64,000 bases of DNA, taken from positions 2,644,869 through 2,708,868 of the forward strand of contig LM994670.1 of assembly GCA_000753455.2 (NCBI GenBank), given 5' to 3'. How positions within the stretch are numbered: the first letter of the stretch is position 1; each line of letters opens with the position of its first letter. Origin of the DNA: Clostridium jeddahitimonense (GTDB lineage Bacteria > Bacillota > Clostridia > Clostridiales > Clostridiaceae). The notes under the pieces were generated by a model. That model ran no database searches and was not told the origin of the DNA. It saw only the letters and a program-made list of their open reading frames with translations. Shown here piece after piece: positions 41,994 to 50,550 of this stretch. Both the position numbers and the translations under genes were made by a program.

Positions 41994-43757
41994 CTATATC
42001 ACTCTAGTAAGCTCTTGTAGAAATTCTTTTTCTTTCTCATTCATGAATGGAGATAACTTATTATATACGGTTTCGTGATAATTATTTAGCCACTCTAGCT
42101 CTTCTATACTTAGCAATTCTTTAACTACTCCATTTAAATCTATTGGACAATATGATATTGTATCAAACCTATAAAAGTCGCCAAACTCTGTAGTTTCATC
42201 TTTAACTACTACTAATGTATTTTCAGTTCTTATTCCATATTTACCTTCTTTATAAATTCCTGGTTCATTAGTTAATATCATTCCTGGCTCTAAGACAACA
42301 GTATTGTTTTGAGGCGCAATTCCTTGTGGCCCTTCATGAACGTTAAGGAAAAATCCCACCCCATGTCCTGTTCCACATTTATAATCTATACCATATTTCC
42401 AAAGAGGTCCTCTTGCTAGAATATCTAAATTTACTCCTGTTGTTCCTCTTAAGAATTTTGCCATAGAAAGATTTATATGACCTTTAAGTACTAACGTAAA
42501 GTCTCTCTTTTCTTCTTCAGTTATATTTCCCATAACAAAAGTTCTTGTTATATCCGTAGTTCCATCTAAGTATTGTCCACCTGAATCTACAAGGAACATT
42601 CCTTCATTTAATATTTCATAATCAGACTCTTCATTGGCTGAATAATGCATCATAGCTGCATGCTCTTTGTAGCCAGCTATAGTGCCAAAACTATCACCCT
42701 TTGCGTATTTACCATCTGCTCTAATGCTAGATAATTTTTTTGTTGCACTAATTTCAGTTACTCTCACATTACCAACAGACTCTTTAAGCCATTTGATAAA
42801 TCTAACCATAGCAACTCCATCTCTTACTTGGCAGTTTTCTAAATTTTTTAACTCAATCTCATTCTTTATAGCCTTTAAACTTGTAGTAATATTTATCCCC
42901 TCTATAACTTTAATTTCTTTTGGTATAGCATTAAATATACTTGCATTTACCTTTGCCGGATCTATATATACAGAATCTGTTAATGTTTTTACATCAGATA
43001 TAATTTCTTCATATCTCTTTATGGTAATATTTTGAGATTTAAATTCACTTATGATTTCATCGGTAACCTTATTATTATCTATATATAAAGTAACTTCATC
43101 CATTTTAATAATAGTATAAGCCATAACCACAGGATTAAACTTTACATCATTTCCTCTTATATTGAAAAGCCATGCAATATCATCAAGTGAAGTTAAAATA
43201 AAGCTTTTAAGCTTTAACTCATTCATCTTCTTTCTAACATTTAATAACTTATCATTCCTACCTTCCCCACAGAAATCAATATCATGTAAAATCATTTTAT
43301 CCTTTGGAACGGTTGGTCTATCCTCCCATATTTCATCTAATAAATCATTATTTATTTCAATTTTAAAACTATTTTCCTCTGATAGCTCTAGTAGTTTCTT
43401 ATAGGCATTTGTTGAATAACAGTTACCATCAAATCCTATAACTTCTCCTTTAGTAACATTTTCTTTTATGTACTCTTCTAGTGTAGGATATCCTGTAGTC
43501 CTCATTTTCATTAAATCTATTCCAGAATCCTTAAGCTCATTTTCAGCTTGAATGAAATATCTCCCATCGGTCCATAACTTTGAACTATCATTTGATACTA
43601 ATAACGTTCCTGCTGAACCTGTAAACCCTGAAACATAAGCTCTTCCCCTATAATGCTCTGCTACATACTCACTTTGATGTGGATCATTACTAGTTATAAT
43701 ATAATGATCTATATTTTTATTTTTCATAACTTCTCTTAACTTATTAACTCTTTTCAT
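41994..43757 (-). CDS. Xaa-Pro aminopeptidase (aminopeptidase P, M24B)
   Basis: Cytosolic metallopeptidase that removes the first residue from peptides with proline in position 2. At 587 aa it is the long three-domain form (two creatinase-like N-terminal domains, then the catalytic pita-bread domain). Metal ligands are visible as Asp in LVDSGGQYLDGTTDITRTF, His in GTGHGVGFF, and Glu in NEPGIY and RTENTLVV. AGGGGG precedes the ATG. Single gene with its own terminator. Confidence 0.93.
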   Translation of the reverse strand: MKRVNKLREVMKNKNIDHYIITSNDPHQSEYVAEHYRGRAYVSGFTGSAGTLLVSNDSSKLWTDGRYFIQAENELKDSGIDLMKMRTTGYPTLEEYIKENVTKGEVIGFDGNCYSTNAYKKLLELSEENSFKIEINNDLLDEIWEDRPTVPKDKMILHDIDFCGEGRNDKLLNVRKKMNELKLKSFILTSLDDIAWLFNIRGNDVKFNPVVMAYTIIKMDEVTLYIDNNKVTDEIISEFKSQNITIKRYEEIISDVKTLTDSVYIDPAKVNASIFNAIPKEIKVIEGINITTSLKAIKNEIELKNLENCQVRDGVAMVRFIKWLKESVGNVRVTEISATKKLSSIRADGKYAKGDSFGTIAGYKEHAAMMHYSANEESDYEILNEGMFLVDSGGQYLDGTTDITRTFVMGNITEEEKRDFTLVLKGHINLSMAKFLRGTTGVNLDILARGPLWKYGIDYKCGTGHGVGFFLNVHEGPQGIAPQNNTVVLEPGMILTNEPGIYKEGKYGIRTENTLVVVKDETTEFGDFYRFDTISYCPIDLNGVVKELLSIEELEWLNNYHETVYNKLSPFMNEKEKEFLQELTRVI

Positions 43758-43887
43758 AATTGCCCCCTATTAAGTACTTACTAAAAAACTTCTTATTACT
43801 AAGTGTAGCAAAAATGTAAATATAATGAAATATATTTTTTAAAATAAGAATATATTTATTTTATGTTAAGAAAATATTAATTTTTCG

Positions 43888-43916
43888 TTAATGAATTTGT
43901 GATATTATGGTATTAT
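43888..43916 (+). promoter_or_regulatory. Possible promoter of mprF
   Basis: An extended -10 TGGTATTAT (43908-43916) with a weak -35 TTAATG 17 bases upstream. Confidence 0.4.
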
Positions 43917-43963
43917 TATGAATAAAATCATATTTTTATAATATTTACAGAGGAGGATTCATT

Positions 43964-46522
43964 TTGAAAATTAAATCATCTTATAAAAAGATATTTCAAA
44001 TTTCACTTATATCTATAGTTTTATTTATTGCATTAAAAGAATTTTATTCAATATTAATCAATATAGACAAAAGACTCTTGTATCTATATGCAGATAAATT
44101 AACTCTTGATAAATTACTAATAGTTGCAGCTTTGGGAATAATCTCTTATCTACCTTTATCCTTTTATGATTTATTGGTAAGAAAGAGAGTTAAAATAAAT
44201 CTTAGCCTTCCAAGATTATATAAATATTCTTGGATTGCTAGTTCAATATCTAACGTTGTTGGGCTTGGTGGCAGTTCTGCTATTATACTTAAAAATCACT
44301 TTTATTCTAACTATACTGACGATAATAAAAAGCTTACTAAAATACTTTCTAAAATAGTCGTGTTTAATCTTAGTGGTTTTGCTATGGTATGCCTTGTATT
44401 TTCAATTTCAAACTTAATAAAAGGTAATTTTTCTGGATTAACTAATATTGCTGCAGTTGTAATATCACTTTATATACCAATAATATTAGCAATATTAATT
44501 CGTAACTATTTTAAATCAAAAGATTCAGGAGAGTTCTTATTTTCAATTAATGTATGTTTAATATCTATATCTGAATGGATAACTACTATAATTCTTATAT
44601 ATGGATTAATGCTTATATTAGATGTAAGAATAAATCCAATTGATTTTCTATCAGTTTATGTATCAGCTATAATTGTAGCAATGATAAGTATGACTCCTAG
44701 TGGTGTAGGAACTTTTGACTTAGCATTATTAGTTGGACTTGGAAATTATGGAGTTCCTTCCGAGCAAGTATTACTATTAATACTTTTATATAGAATTAGC
44801 TATTACTTAGTACCAATGCTTATAGGAATAGTACTTTATCTTTTGGATTTATACAAAAAAGTTAATTTAGAAGCAAAAGAGTTAATAAAAAATATATTAG
44901 CTACAACTTCACATTTTATTTTATGTACATTTATTTTTCTTCTAGCTTTCTGTATGCTAATCTTTTTTGTTCATGATTCAATAATACCTGCTAAAATTGC
45001 TAATTTAGGTAATAACTTTACCTTAATGGATAGACTTTCACCAACATTAACTATAACACTATCCTTCCTATTAATTATTTCAGGAAGAATATTATATTAT
45101 AAATCTATAAAAGCATATTGGATTAACTTTACTTTACTTATAATAGCATCCCCACTTATTATCTTCTCTTTTGGAGCAGGAGAAATAATAGTTCTAATTA
45201 CAATTTTATTTTTATTAATTACAAGTAAAAGTAAGTTTTATAGAAAAGGATTTATAATGACATGGTCTCATGCTTTCCAAGATTTATTTATCTTTTTAAG
45301 CATACTTACAATTAATTTGTTTTTATTAAAGTTTGGTAAAATAAGATTAGGCATATTATCAAAATTTAGTCCTTCTCTTTTAGCAAATCAAAAAGAATCC
45401 TTTACTGCTGACTTATTCTTCGCGTTAGGAATTTCTTTAATATTCATAGTTATATTATTCTATAATAACTCTAAAAATAAGTTTCCTAAACATCCTCTAG
45501 ATAAAGAGAAGTTAAACAAACTAATCTCTACTTATGGTGGATCAAGATTAATACATTATGCATTTTTAGAGGACAAGTATATTTATATGAACGAAGCTGA
45601 AACTGTAGCATTACAATATCAAATTTCATCTAATAAAATTGTTGTGTTAGGTAATCCTGTTGGTAATAAACCTGATTTTATTAATTGTATAGAGGAATTC
45701 TATAGCCTAGCCGATATTTATGGATATACTTTAATATTCACAGCTATAGATGAAGAATTAATACCAACTCTGCATGAAATGGGATTTGAATTTATGAAAC
45801 TTGGTGAAGATGCTTTTGTAGACTTAGAAAGCTTTTCCCTAGTAGGTAACAAGAACAAAAGTAAGAGACAAGCCGTTTCTAGAATTGAAAAACATGAATA
45901 TACTTTTTCAGTAGTTAGTCCTCCGTATAATAATGAATTTATTGAGGAGCTACGCTCTATATCAGATGAATGGCTTAAAGGACAAAATGAAAAGGGATTT
46001 TCTGTTGGCTTCTTTGATGTAGATTATCTTTCTTTATCAGATATAGCTATAGTAAAAAGTTCTGAAGGTGAGATTAAAGCCTTTACCAATCTAATGCCTA
46101 TGTATGATAATAATGAAACTATCTCTGTCGATTTAATTAGATTTAAAGAAATAGAACTCAACGGAATAATGGATTTCTTATTAGTTAAGATATTCGAATA
46201 CGGAAAAGATCACGGATACAAGAAATTCAATATGGGACTAGCTCCACTATCAAATGTCGGTGAAAGTAAATATGCCTTTTTAAGAGAAAAAATAGCCTAT
46301 CAAATATTTCAATACGGAAATATGCTATACTCATTCTCAGGACTTAAAAACTTTAAAAAGAAATATGCTTCAATATGGGAAAACAGATATATAGCATATA
46401 GAAAAAACTACTCTATTTTAAGTTGCGTTTCTAACGTACTACTTATCGTTTCTCGCCCTACCAAAAAGATACCGGTTGAAGAAAGCATAAAGAAAACGAT
46501 AGAGGAAACACTTAATATATAA
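43964..46522 (+). CDS. mprF: Phosphatidylglycerol lysyltransferase/flippase MprF
   Basis: Makes aminoacyl-phosphatidylglycerol from aminoacyl-tRNA and flips it to the outer leaflet, lowering the negative surface charge and raising tolerance to cationic peptides. It is 852 aa. About fourteen membrane helices (flippase, residues ~10-500) include SSAIILKNHFY and MTPSGVGTFD motifs. The cytoplasmic GNAT-like synthase domain (~505-852) has VVLGNPVGNKPDF and KFNMGLAPLSNVG. Start codon TTG after AGGAGG. Whether lysine or alanine is transferred cannot be told here. The stop codon runs directly into the hairpin array at 46521. Confidence 0.94.
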   Translation: MKIKSSYKKIFQISLISIVLFIALKEFYSILINIDKRLLYLYADKLTLDKLLIVAALGIISYLPLSFYDLLVRKRVKINLSLPRLYKYSWIASSISNVVGLGGSSAIILKNHFYSNYTDDNKKLTKILSKIVVFNLSGFAMVCLVFSISNLIKGNFSGLTNIAAVVISLYIPIILAILIRNYFKSKDSGEFLFSINVCLISISEWITTIILIYGLMLILDVRINPIDFLSVYVSAIIVAMISMTPSGVGTFDLALLVGLGNYGVPSEQVLLLILLYRISYYLVPMLIGIVLYLLDLYKKVNLEAKELIKNILATTSHFILCTFIFLLAFCMLIFFVHDSIIPAKIANLGNNFTLMDRLSPTLTITLSFLLIISGRILYYKSIKAYWINFTLLIIASPLIIFSFGAGEIIVLITILFLLITSKSKFYRKGFIMTWSHAFQDLFIFLSILTINLFLLKFGKIRLGILSKFSPSLLANQKESFTADLFFALGISLIFIVILFYNNSKNKFPKHPLDKEKLNKLISTYGGSRLIHYAFLEDKYIYMNEAETVALQYQISSNKIVVLGNPVGNKPDFINCIEEFYSLADIYGYTLIFTAIDEELIPTLHEMGFEFMKLGEDAFVDLESFSLVGNKNKSKRQAVSRIEKHEYTFSVVSPPYNNEFIEELRSISDEWLKGQNEKGFSVGFFDVDYLSLSDIAIVKSSEGEIKAFTNLMPMYDNNETISVDLIRFKEIELNGIMDFLLVKIFEYGKDHGYKKFNMGLAPLSNVGESKYAFLREKIAYQIFQYGNMLYSFSGLKNFKKKYASIWENRYIAYRKNYSILSCVSNVLLIVSRPTKKIPVEESIKKTIEETLNI

Positions 46523-46755
46523 AGTGCGAAGCACTTTGGAGAAAAGTTTAACTTTGTCAAAGGGGAAATGTCAGCTGAAGCTGAGGTGAAAACATTGCCT
46601 ATGGCAATAAGGAAAAGATCTCTAACGAGATGAAATATCTTTTTCTGCTACTATAGTAGAACTTTCCCCTTAACGTAGTTAACTTTTCCCCGCTACGTAG
46701 TAGCCTTTTCACATAGACAAAGTCGACTTTTCACTTGTGGGCCTTAGCTCGCACC
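46521..46755. repeat. Array of variable-arm hairpins with constant 9-base linkers (array B)
   Basis: About ten short hairpins fill the whole gap between convergent mprF and oxidoreductase genes. Clear units: AAAGTGC-GAA-GCACTTT (46521), TCAGC-TGAA-GCTGA (46571), ATTGCC-TAT-GGCAAT (46594), ATCTC-TAAC-GAGAT (46618), CTACTATAGTAG (46648), TTAAC-GTA-GTTAA (46670), GCTAC-GTA-GTAGC (46692). Left-half linkers are purine-rich (GGAGAAAAG, GGGGAAATG, GGTGAAAAC, AAGGAAAAG). Right-half linkers are their reverse complement type (CTTTCCCC, CTTTTCCCC, CTTTTCAC). The flip is at 46632-46645. Same architecture as 32426-32710 but with a different linker sequence. Confidence 0.8.
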
Positions 46756-47784
46756 TTATTTCAATTTCTCTTTTAAATTCTTAACCCCTGTTTCAAGAAT
46801 TTCCATTTGTAATAGTGTTTGTTCATCTGTAATAGTTTTTTCTTTTCCATTTATGATAGCTTGATATAAATCATCATAAACTCTTCCGTAATCACCATTT
46901 ACAGATTTAACTTTTTCTTCATGAACAGTGCCTTCTTCATCAATATAGGTTAATATACCATAATGTTGTTCTTTATCAATCCCAAAATCATCATTATCTG
47001 GCATATAAAATTGTTTTAAATGTTCTTCTTGACGATCTTTTGTTTGCTTAACAAAGCATCCCTTTTTACCATATACAACAAAGCTTGGTCTTTCTTTTAT
47101 TCTAAAATAACTAGATTTAACAGATACTTTTAATGTTCCATAATATAAATCTAAATCAAAGTAATCGTTCATTCTGCCATCACCTAGTAATTGTCTAACA
47201 TCATAACTTATACTATCTGGTTTTCCAAAATAACTAATAACTTGATCTAATGTATGACATCCATGACCATATAAATATGACTCAGAAGGAACAAATCTCT
47301 CTACCGATTCTGGGATTTCTGGACGATAATAATCAAAGTGCATTTCTAACTCTAATAAATCACCTAATTTTCCATCCTGAATTACTTTTTGTACTGTTAA
47401 AAAATCACTATCAAACCTTCTATTTTGATATGCTTGGACAATTAATCCCTTTGATTTTGCAAGTTCAAATATTTCTTTTGCCTCTTCTGAAGTTTCCATA
47501 AATGGCTTTTCAACTAAGCAGTGTTTATTATGCCCTAATACTAATTTAGCATATTCATAATGACTATCATGTCTTGTACAAACTACTATAAGTTGAATTT
47601 CTTTATCATTTAATAATTCATCTAAATTAGATGTATACTTTACCCCTTCAATTCTATCCCACTTTTCATTTTTAGGATTTCTTTGATATATCGTTTTAAC
47701 CTTTATATTTTCTCTTTGCATAACAAATGGTAAATGATATCTATTAGTGCTTTTTCCATTTCCTATATATCCTATTGTAAGCAT
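46756..47784 (-). CDS. Gfo/Idh/MocA-family oxidoreductase
   Basis: A 342-aa NAD(P)-dependent dehydrogenase of the YhhX/IolW-like group. The Rossmann motif is the variant GYIGNGKSTNRYHLP, the catalytic Lys lies in HCLVEKPF, and a GHGCHTLDQVISYFG motif holds the second catalytic His. Substrates in this family are sugars, inositols or their derivatives. The ATG follows the stop codon of the diguanylate cyclase gene with no gap, so the two are co-transcribed and coupled, an unusual partnership. Confidence 0.88.
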   Translation of the reverse strand: MLTIGYIGNGKSTNRYHLPFVMQRENIKVKTIYQRNPKNEKWDRIEGVKYTSNLDELLNDKEIQLIVVCTRHDSHYEYAKLVLGHNKHCLVEKPFMETSEEAKEIFELAKSKGLIVQAYQNRRFDSDFLTVQKVIQDGKLGDLLELEMHFDYYRPEIPESVERFVPSESYLYGHGCHTLDQVISYFGKPDSISYDVRQLLGDGRMNDYFDLDLYYGTLKVSVKSSYFRIKERPSFVVYGKKGCFVKQTKDRQEEHLKQFYMPDNDDFGIDKEQHYGILTYIDEEGTVHEEKVKSVNGDYGRVYDDLYQAIINGKEKTITDEQTLLQMEILETGVKNLKEKLK

Positions 47785-49494
47785 TTAATTACCCTCCCTA
47801 ATTTTATGTATACATTTTCTATTTTTAAGTTCCATCTTATTTTTATACATTGCATCATCTGCTCTTGAAAATACTTCTTCAAATGATTTATCATTAGTAC
47901 TATCATAAGTAGCTACTCCATATGCTATACTAATTTCTCTATTATTTAACAAATTAAATTCTTCTAATTCATCTATAAACTTATCTATTAACTTGTCCCA
48001 CTTGTATGTATCAATATTCTTTAATATAACTACTATCTCATCTCCACCTATCCTATAAACATCATTCCTATTAAATACACTAGAAATAATATTACAAGAA
48101 TCTATTATAAGTTTATCTCCAGCTTCATGACCTAACATATCATTTACTTTTTTAAGATCATTTACATCAAATACTATTATTGAAAATATTGATGTACTAG
48201 ATAAATCTGATTTTAACTTTTCAACTTGTTCTAAATATGCTCTTCTGTTATTAATACCTGTTAAAGCATCTTTATATGCAATTTCACGTAATACATCTAA
48301 CTTCGCATTTTCAATTATAATATTTTTTATATCTCTAAGTATTCTTATAAATTGAATGCTTAAAAAAATAACAAAGCTTAGCCTAAACCAAATAGCATAT
48401 GGCATTATCTCAGTTAAATTACAAATAGCATCGGCTAAGACTCCAATAAGGAGAATTACACTATATATAGATAGTTTTACAATTTCCTTCTCTTTAAAAA
48501 CACGTGCCTCATAAACTGTACAAACTAATATAATTACTGAAAAACTTCCACATATTATTTGAATAAATTTCAAATAATCATAATAATCATTAGCTCCTAT
48601 AAGTTGCATTATTGTTGAATATGTAATAAAAATTAATATAGCTTGAGCTAATCCCAATAATACATTTTTTCTAATATCAGTTAAAAATAATGCATAATAG
48701 CCTAATGAAAAAAATATCATAAACAATAATGCTAAAACATCAATACTATTATTAAACACCGGATATGGTGTAAAGTATCTTTGTAGATCAAAATCTATAA
48801 AACTCCAAATTCCTGTTGATATAGATAATCCTGAAAAACATATAAGTTTTAACATTGATCTTTTCATCTTGAATAAAATATAAGAGATTACACTTACTAT
48901 TATTCCTAAACATATAAGAAAAATAGATATTAAATAATTAATAAATTTCCCTTTAATATTGTCTACTATTAATATACTTTCATAACCAACATATAAATTA
49001 TCTAAAAAACTAGTAAATGTAAACTCTACATGGTCTGTATATGCATTATATAACTCTATTATTACATTATCCTCCCTTGAAATCCCTGGAGAAACAAAAC
49101 TATTCCAGCAATTACCTGGAGATTTTGAAAACCGTGTATATGTTCCTTCTTCTCCAAAACCAAACACCTTCTTATTATTTACAAATATTTTCACTTTCAA
49201 ATTATCAGTTCTCATCATTAGCATTTTATTTTTAGGAATATCACTGCTAAAATGTCCTTTGATAACAATCTTATTGTTCCCTTCTAACTTTAGGCTATTA
49301 TTGTTATTCAAAGTATACTTTTCTTTACTATCATTGATTGTATATTCCCCTAGTATCTTGACTTTTTCATTCTTTTCTTTATTATTAGTATATTTTTTAT
49401 CACTTCTCAGAATTATTCCAAGAGATATTAATGTTAATACTACTGTTATTATAATGGAAAGAACAAAAAGCTTTTTAAATAAGTTTTTTTTCAT
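47785..49494 (-). CDS. Membrane diguanylate cyclase (7TM-type sensor + GGDEF)
   Basis: A 569-aa protein predicted to make cyclic di-GMP. An N-terminal membrane segment (~8-30) is followed by an extracellular domain (~35-180) of jelly-roll-like character and then seven helices (~185-385), the layout of 7TM-DISM receptors. The GGDEF domain (~400-565) has FDVNDLKKVNDMLGHEAGD and the active-site loop YRIGGDEIVVI. GGDEI is a functional variant. I see no RxxD inhibitory site at the usual place, so feedback inhibition may be absent. AGGAG precedes the ATG. It is followed without a gap by an oxidoreductase gene. Confidence 0.9.
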   Translation of the reverse strand: MKKNLFKKLFVLSIIITVVLTLISLGIILRSDKKYTNNKEKNEKVKILGEYTINDSKEKYTLNNNNSLKLEGNNKIVIKGHFSSDIPKNKMLMMRTDNLKVKIFVNNKKVFGFGEEGTYTRFSKSPGNCWNSFVSPGISREDNVIIELYNAYTDHVEFTFTSFLDNLYVGYESILIVDNIKGKFINYLISIFLICLGIIVSVISYILFKMKRSMLKLICFSGLSISTGIWSFIDFDLQRYFTPYPVFNNSIDVLALLFMIFFSLGYYALFLTDIRKNVLLGLAQAILIFITYSTIMQLIGANDYYDYLKFIQIICGSFSVIILVCTVYEARVFKEKEIVKLSIYSVILLIGVLADAICNLTEIMPYAIWFRLSFVIFLSIQFIRILRDIKNIIIENAKLDVLREIAYKDALTGINNRRAYLEQVEKLKSDLSSTSIFSIIVFDVNDLKKVNDMLGHEAGDKLIIDSCNIISSVFNRNDVYRIGGDEIVVILKNIDTYKWDKLIDKFIDELEEFNLLNNREISIAYGVATYDSTNDKSFEEVFSRADDAMYKNKMELKNRKCIHKIREGN

Positions 49495-49612
49495 AAGATA
49501 ACTCCTATAGAACCTCTTCTCTCTAAATTATAACCTTATTATATTATGTACTGTATAACATTACTACAAATATACATATTTTTTAATATTTATGATAACT
49601 AATTTAAAACAT

Positions 49613-49640
49613 AACTGTCATGTAAATTTATATGACAGTT
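49613..49640 (-). terminator. Terminator of the LytTR/DUF3021 operon
   Basis: A 9-bp stem AACTGTCAT / ATGACAGTT with a 10-base loop lies just past the DUF3021 gene. Confidence 0.6.
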
Positions 49641-49645
49641 ATATA

Positions 49646-50080
49646 TTATTTATCGCTTATGTCTTTTTGATATTTTTTTAATTGTTGGTTCAATCTATCA
49701 TCTTCTTCTTTATTAGATAAATCTATAAAGAAATATACAAATAAATATATTAAGGTGAAAGAGCCTACAAATATAATTATATACCATATATTATTCCAAT
49801 CTCCCCACCTAAATAATATTGCCCAACTTACAATTATAGTTACTAGAATTAGATATTGTATCCAAACAAAACAATCACTAGCTAATAATTTAATCTTATT
49901 GCTTAAAGAATCTAAAGCTGTTAATACTACAGCAAATATTACTGCTAAGCCTAAACACTGTAAAAATCCTCTATGAAATATTTCATCTAAGCTGGTAAAT
50001 ACGTTAAATATACCATATGTTATAGTAATTACAGTAAACATTACACAAAATTTATAAAAAAATGATTTCATACTACTCAT
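49646..50080 (-). CDS. DUF3021-family membrane protein
   Basis: A 144-aa protein with four membrane helices and a charged C-terminal tail. Its place directly after a stand-alone LytTR regulator, overlapping it by 8 bases, is typical of DUF3021 proteins, which are thought to act as membrane partners or anti-activators of the LytTR protein. The ATG at 50080 is taken from that overlap; an ATG three codons later is also possible. The family's mechanism is not established. Confidence 0.75.
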   Translation of the reverse strand: MSSMKSFFYKFCVMFTVITITYGIFNVFTSLDEIFHRGFLQCLGLAVIFAVVLTALDSLSNKIKLLASDCFVWIQYLILVTIIVSWAILFRWGDWNNIWYIIIFVGSFTLIYLFVYFFIDLSNKEEDDRLNQQLKKYQKDISDK

Positions 50081-50525
50081 ATCTCTTATTAACCCCCAGC
50101 TTCTCTTTAAATAAAAATACATTAGCCCTTGAAATAATTACTTTTTCATTATTATCAAGATTAGCTTCCATTTTCCCATTAAGTAAAGACTTAATGCTAA
50201 CTATTTTTGAAATATTTATTATCATTGACTTTGATGCTCTAAAAAAGTATTTACTTGGTAACATCCTTTCTAGTACGTAAAGCTTATGACTTATTTCATA
50301 TACCCTATTTCTTGTATATGCAAATACTTTATTATCTATAGTTTCAATATAATATATATCAATTGGATTTAATATATAAGATTCTTTCTCTAATACTCCC
50401 CAAATCCTCGTATCCAAAAGTTTATATTCGTTTATGAATTCTAATATTTCCGATGATACAGATTCACATTTTATGTTTATCTCTGTTTCTCCAAATCCTT
50501 CTATTTCCTCTATATTGATCTTCAA
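50073..50525 (-). CDS. LytTR DNA-binding regulator without receiver domain
   Basis: A 150-aa regulator. The first ~45 residues are a short unclassified segment, and the LytTR domain (~50-148) contains NPIDIYYIETIDNKVFAYTRN and KYFFRASKSMIINISKIVSI. It has no phospho-acceptor receiver, so control probably comes from the membrane protein DUF3021 encoded next. It lies 25 bases downstream of the FAD/SCP2/membrane fusion gene and probably shares its transcript. A 21-base-period direct repeat upstream of that gene (53082-53112) is a candidate binding site. Confidence 0.85.
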   Translation of the reverse strand: MKINIEEIEGFGETEINIKCESVSSEILEFINEYKLLDTRIWGVLEKESYILNPIDIYYIETIDNKVFAYTRNRVYEISHKLYVLERMLPSKYFFRASKSMIINISKIVSIKSLLNGKMEANLDNNEKVIISRANVFLFKEKLGVNKRYE

Positions 50526-50550
50526 AACTATACCTCATTAAATATATTTT

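Noticed and set aside
46521-46755. Ordinary tandem repeat or minisatellite
   Set aside because: Units are not copies of one sequence; only the linker repeats while hairpin arms change, and orientation flips in the middle.
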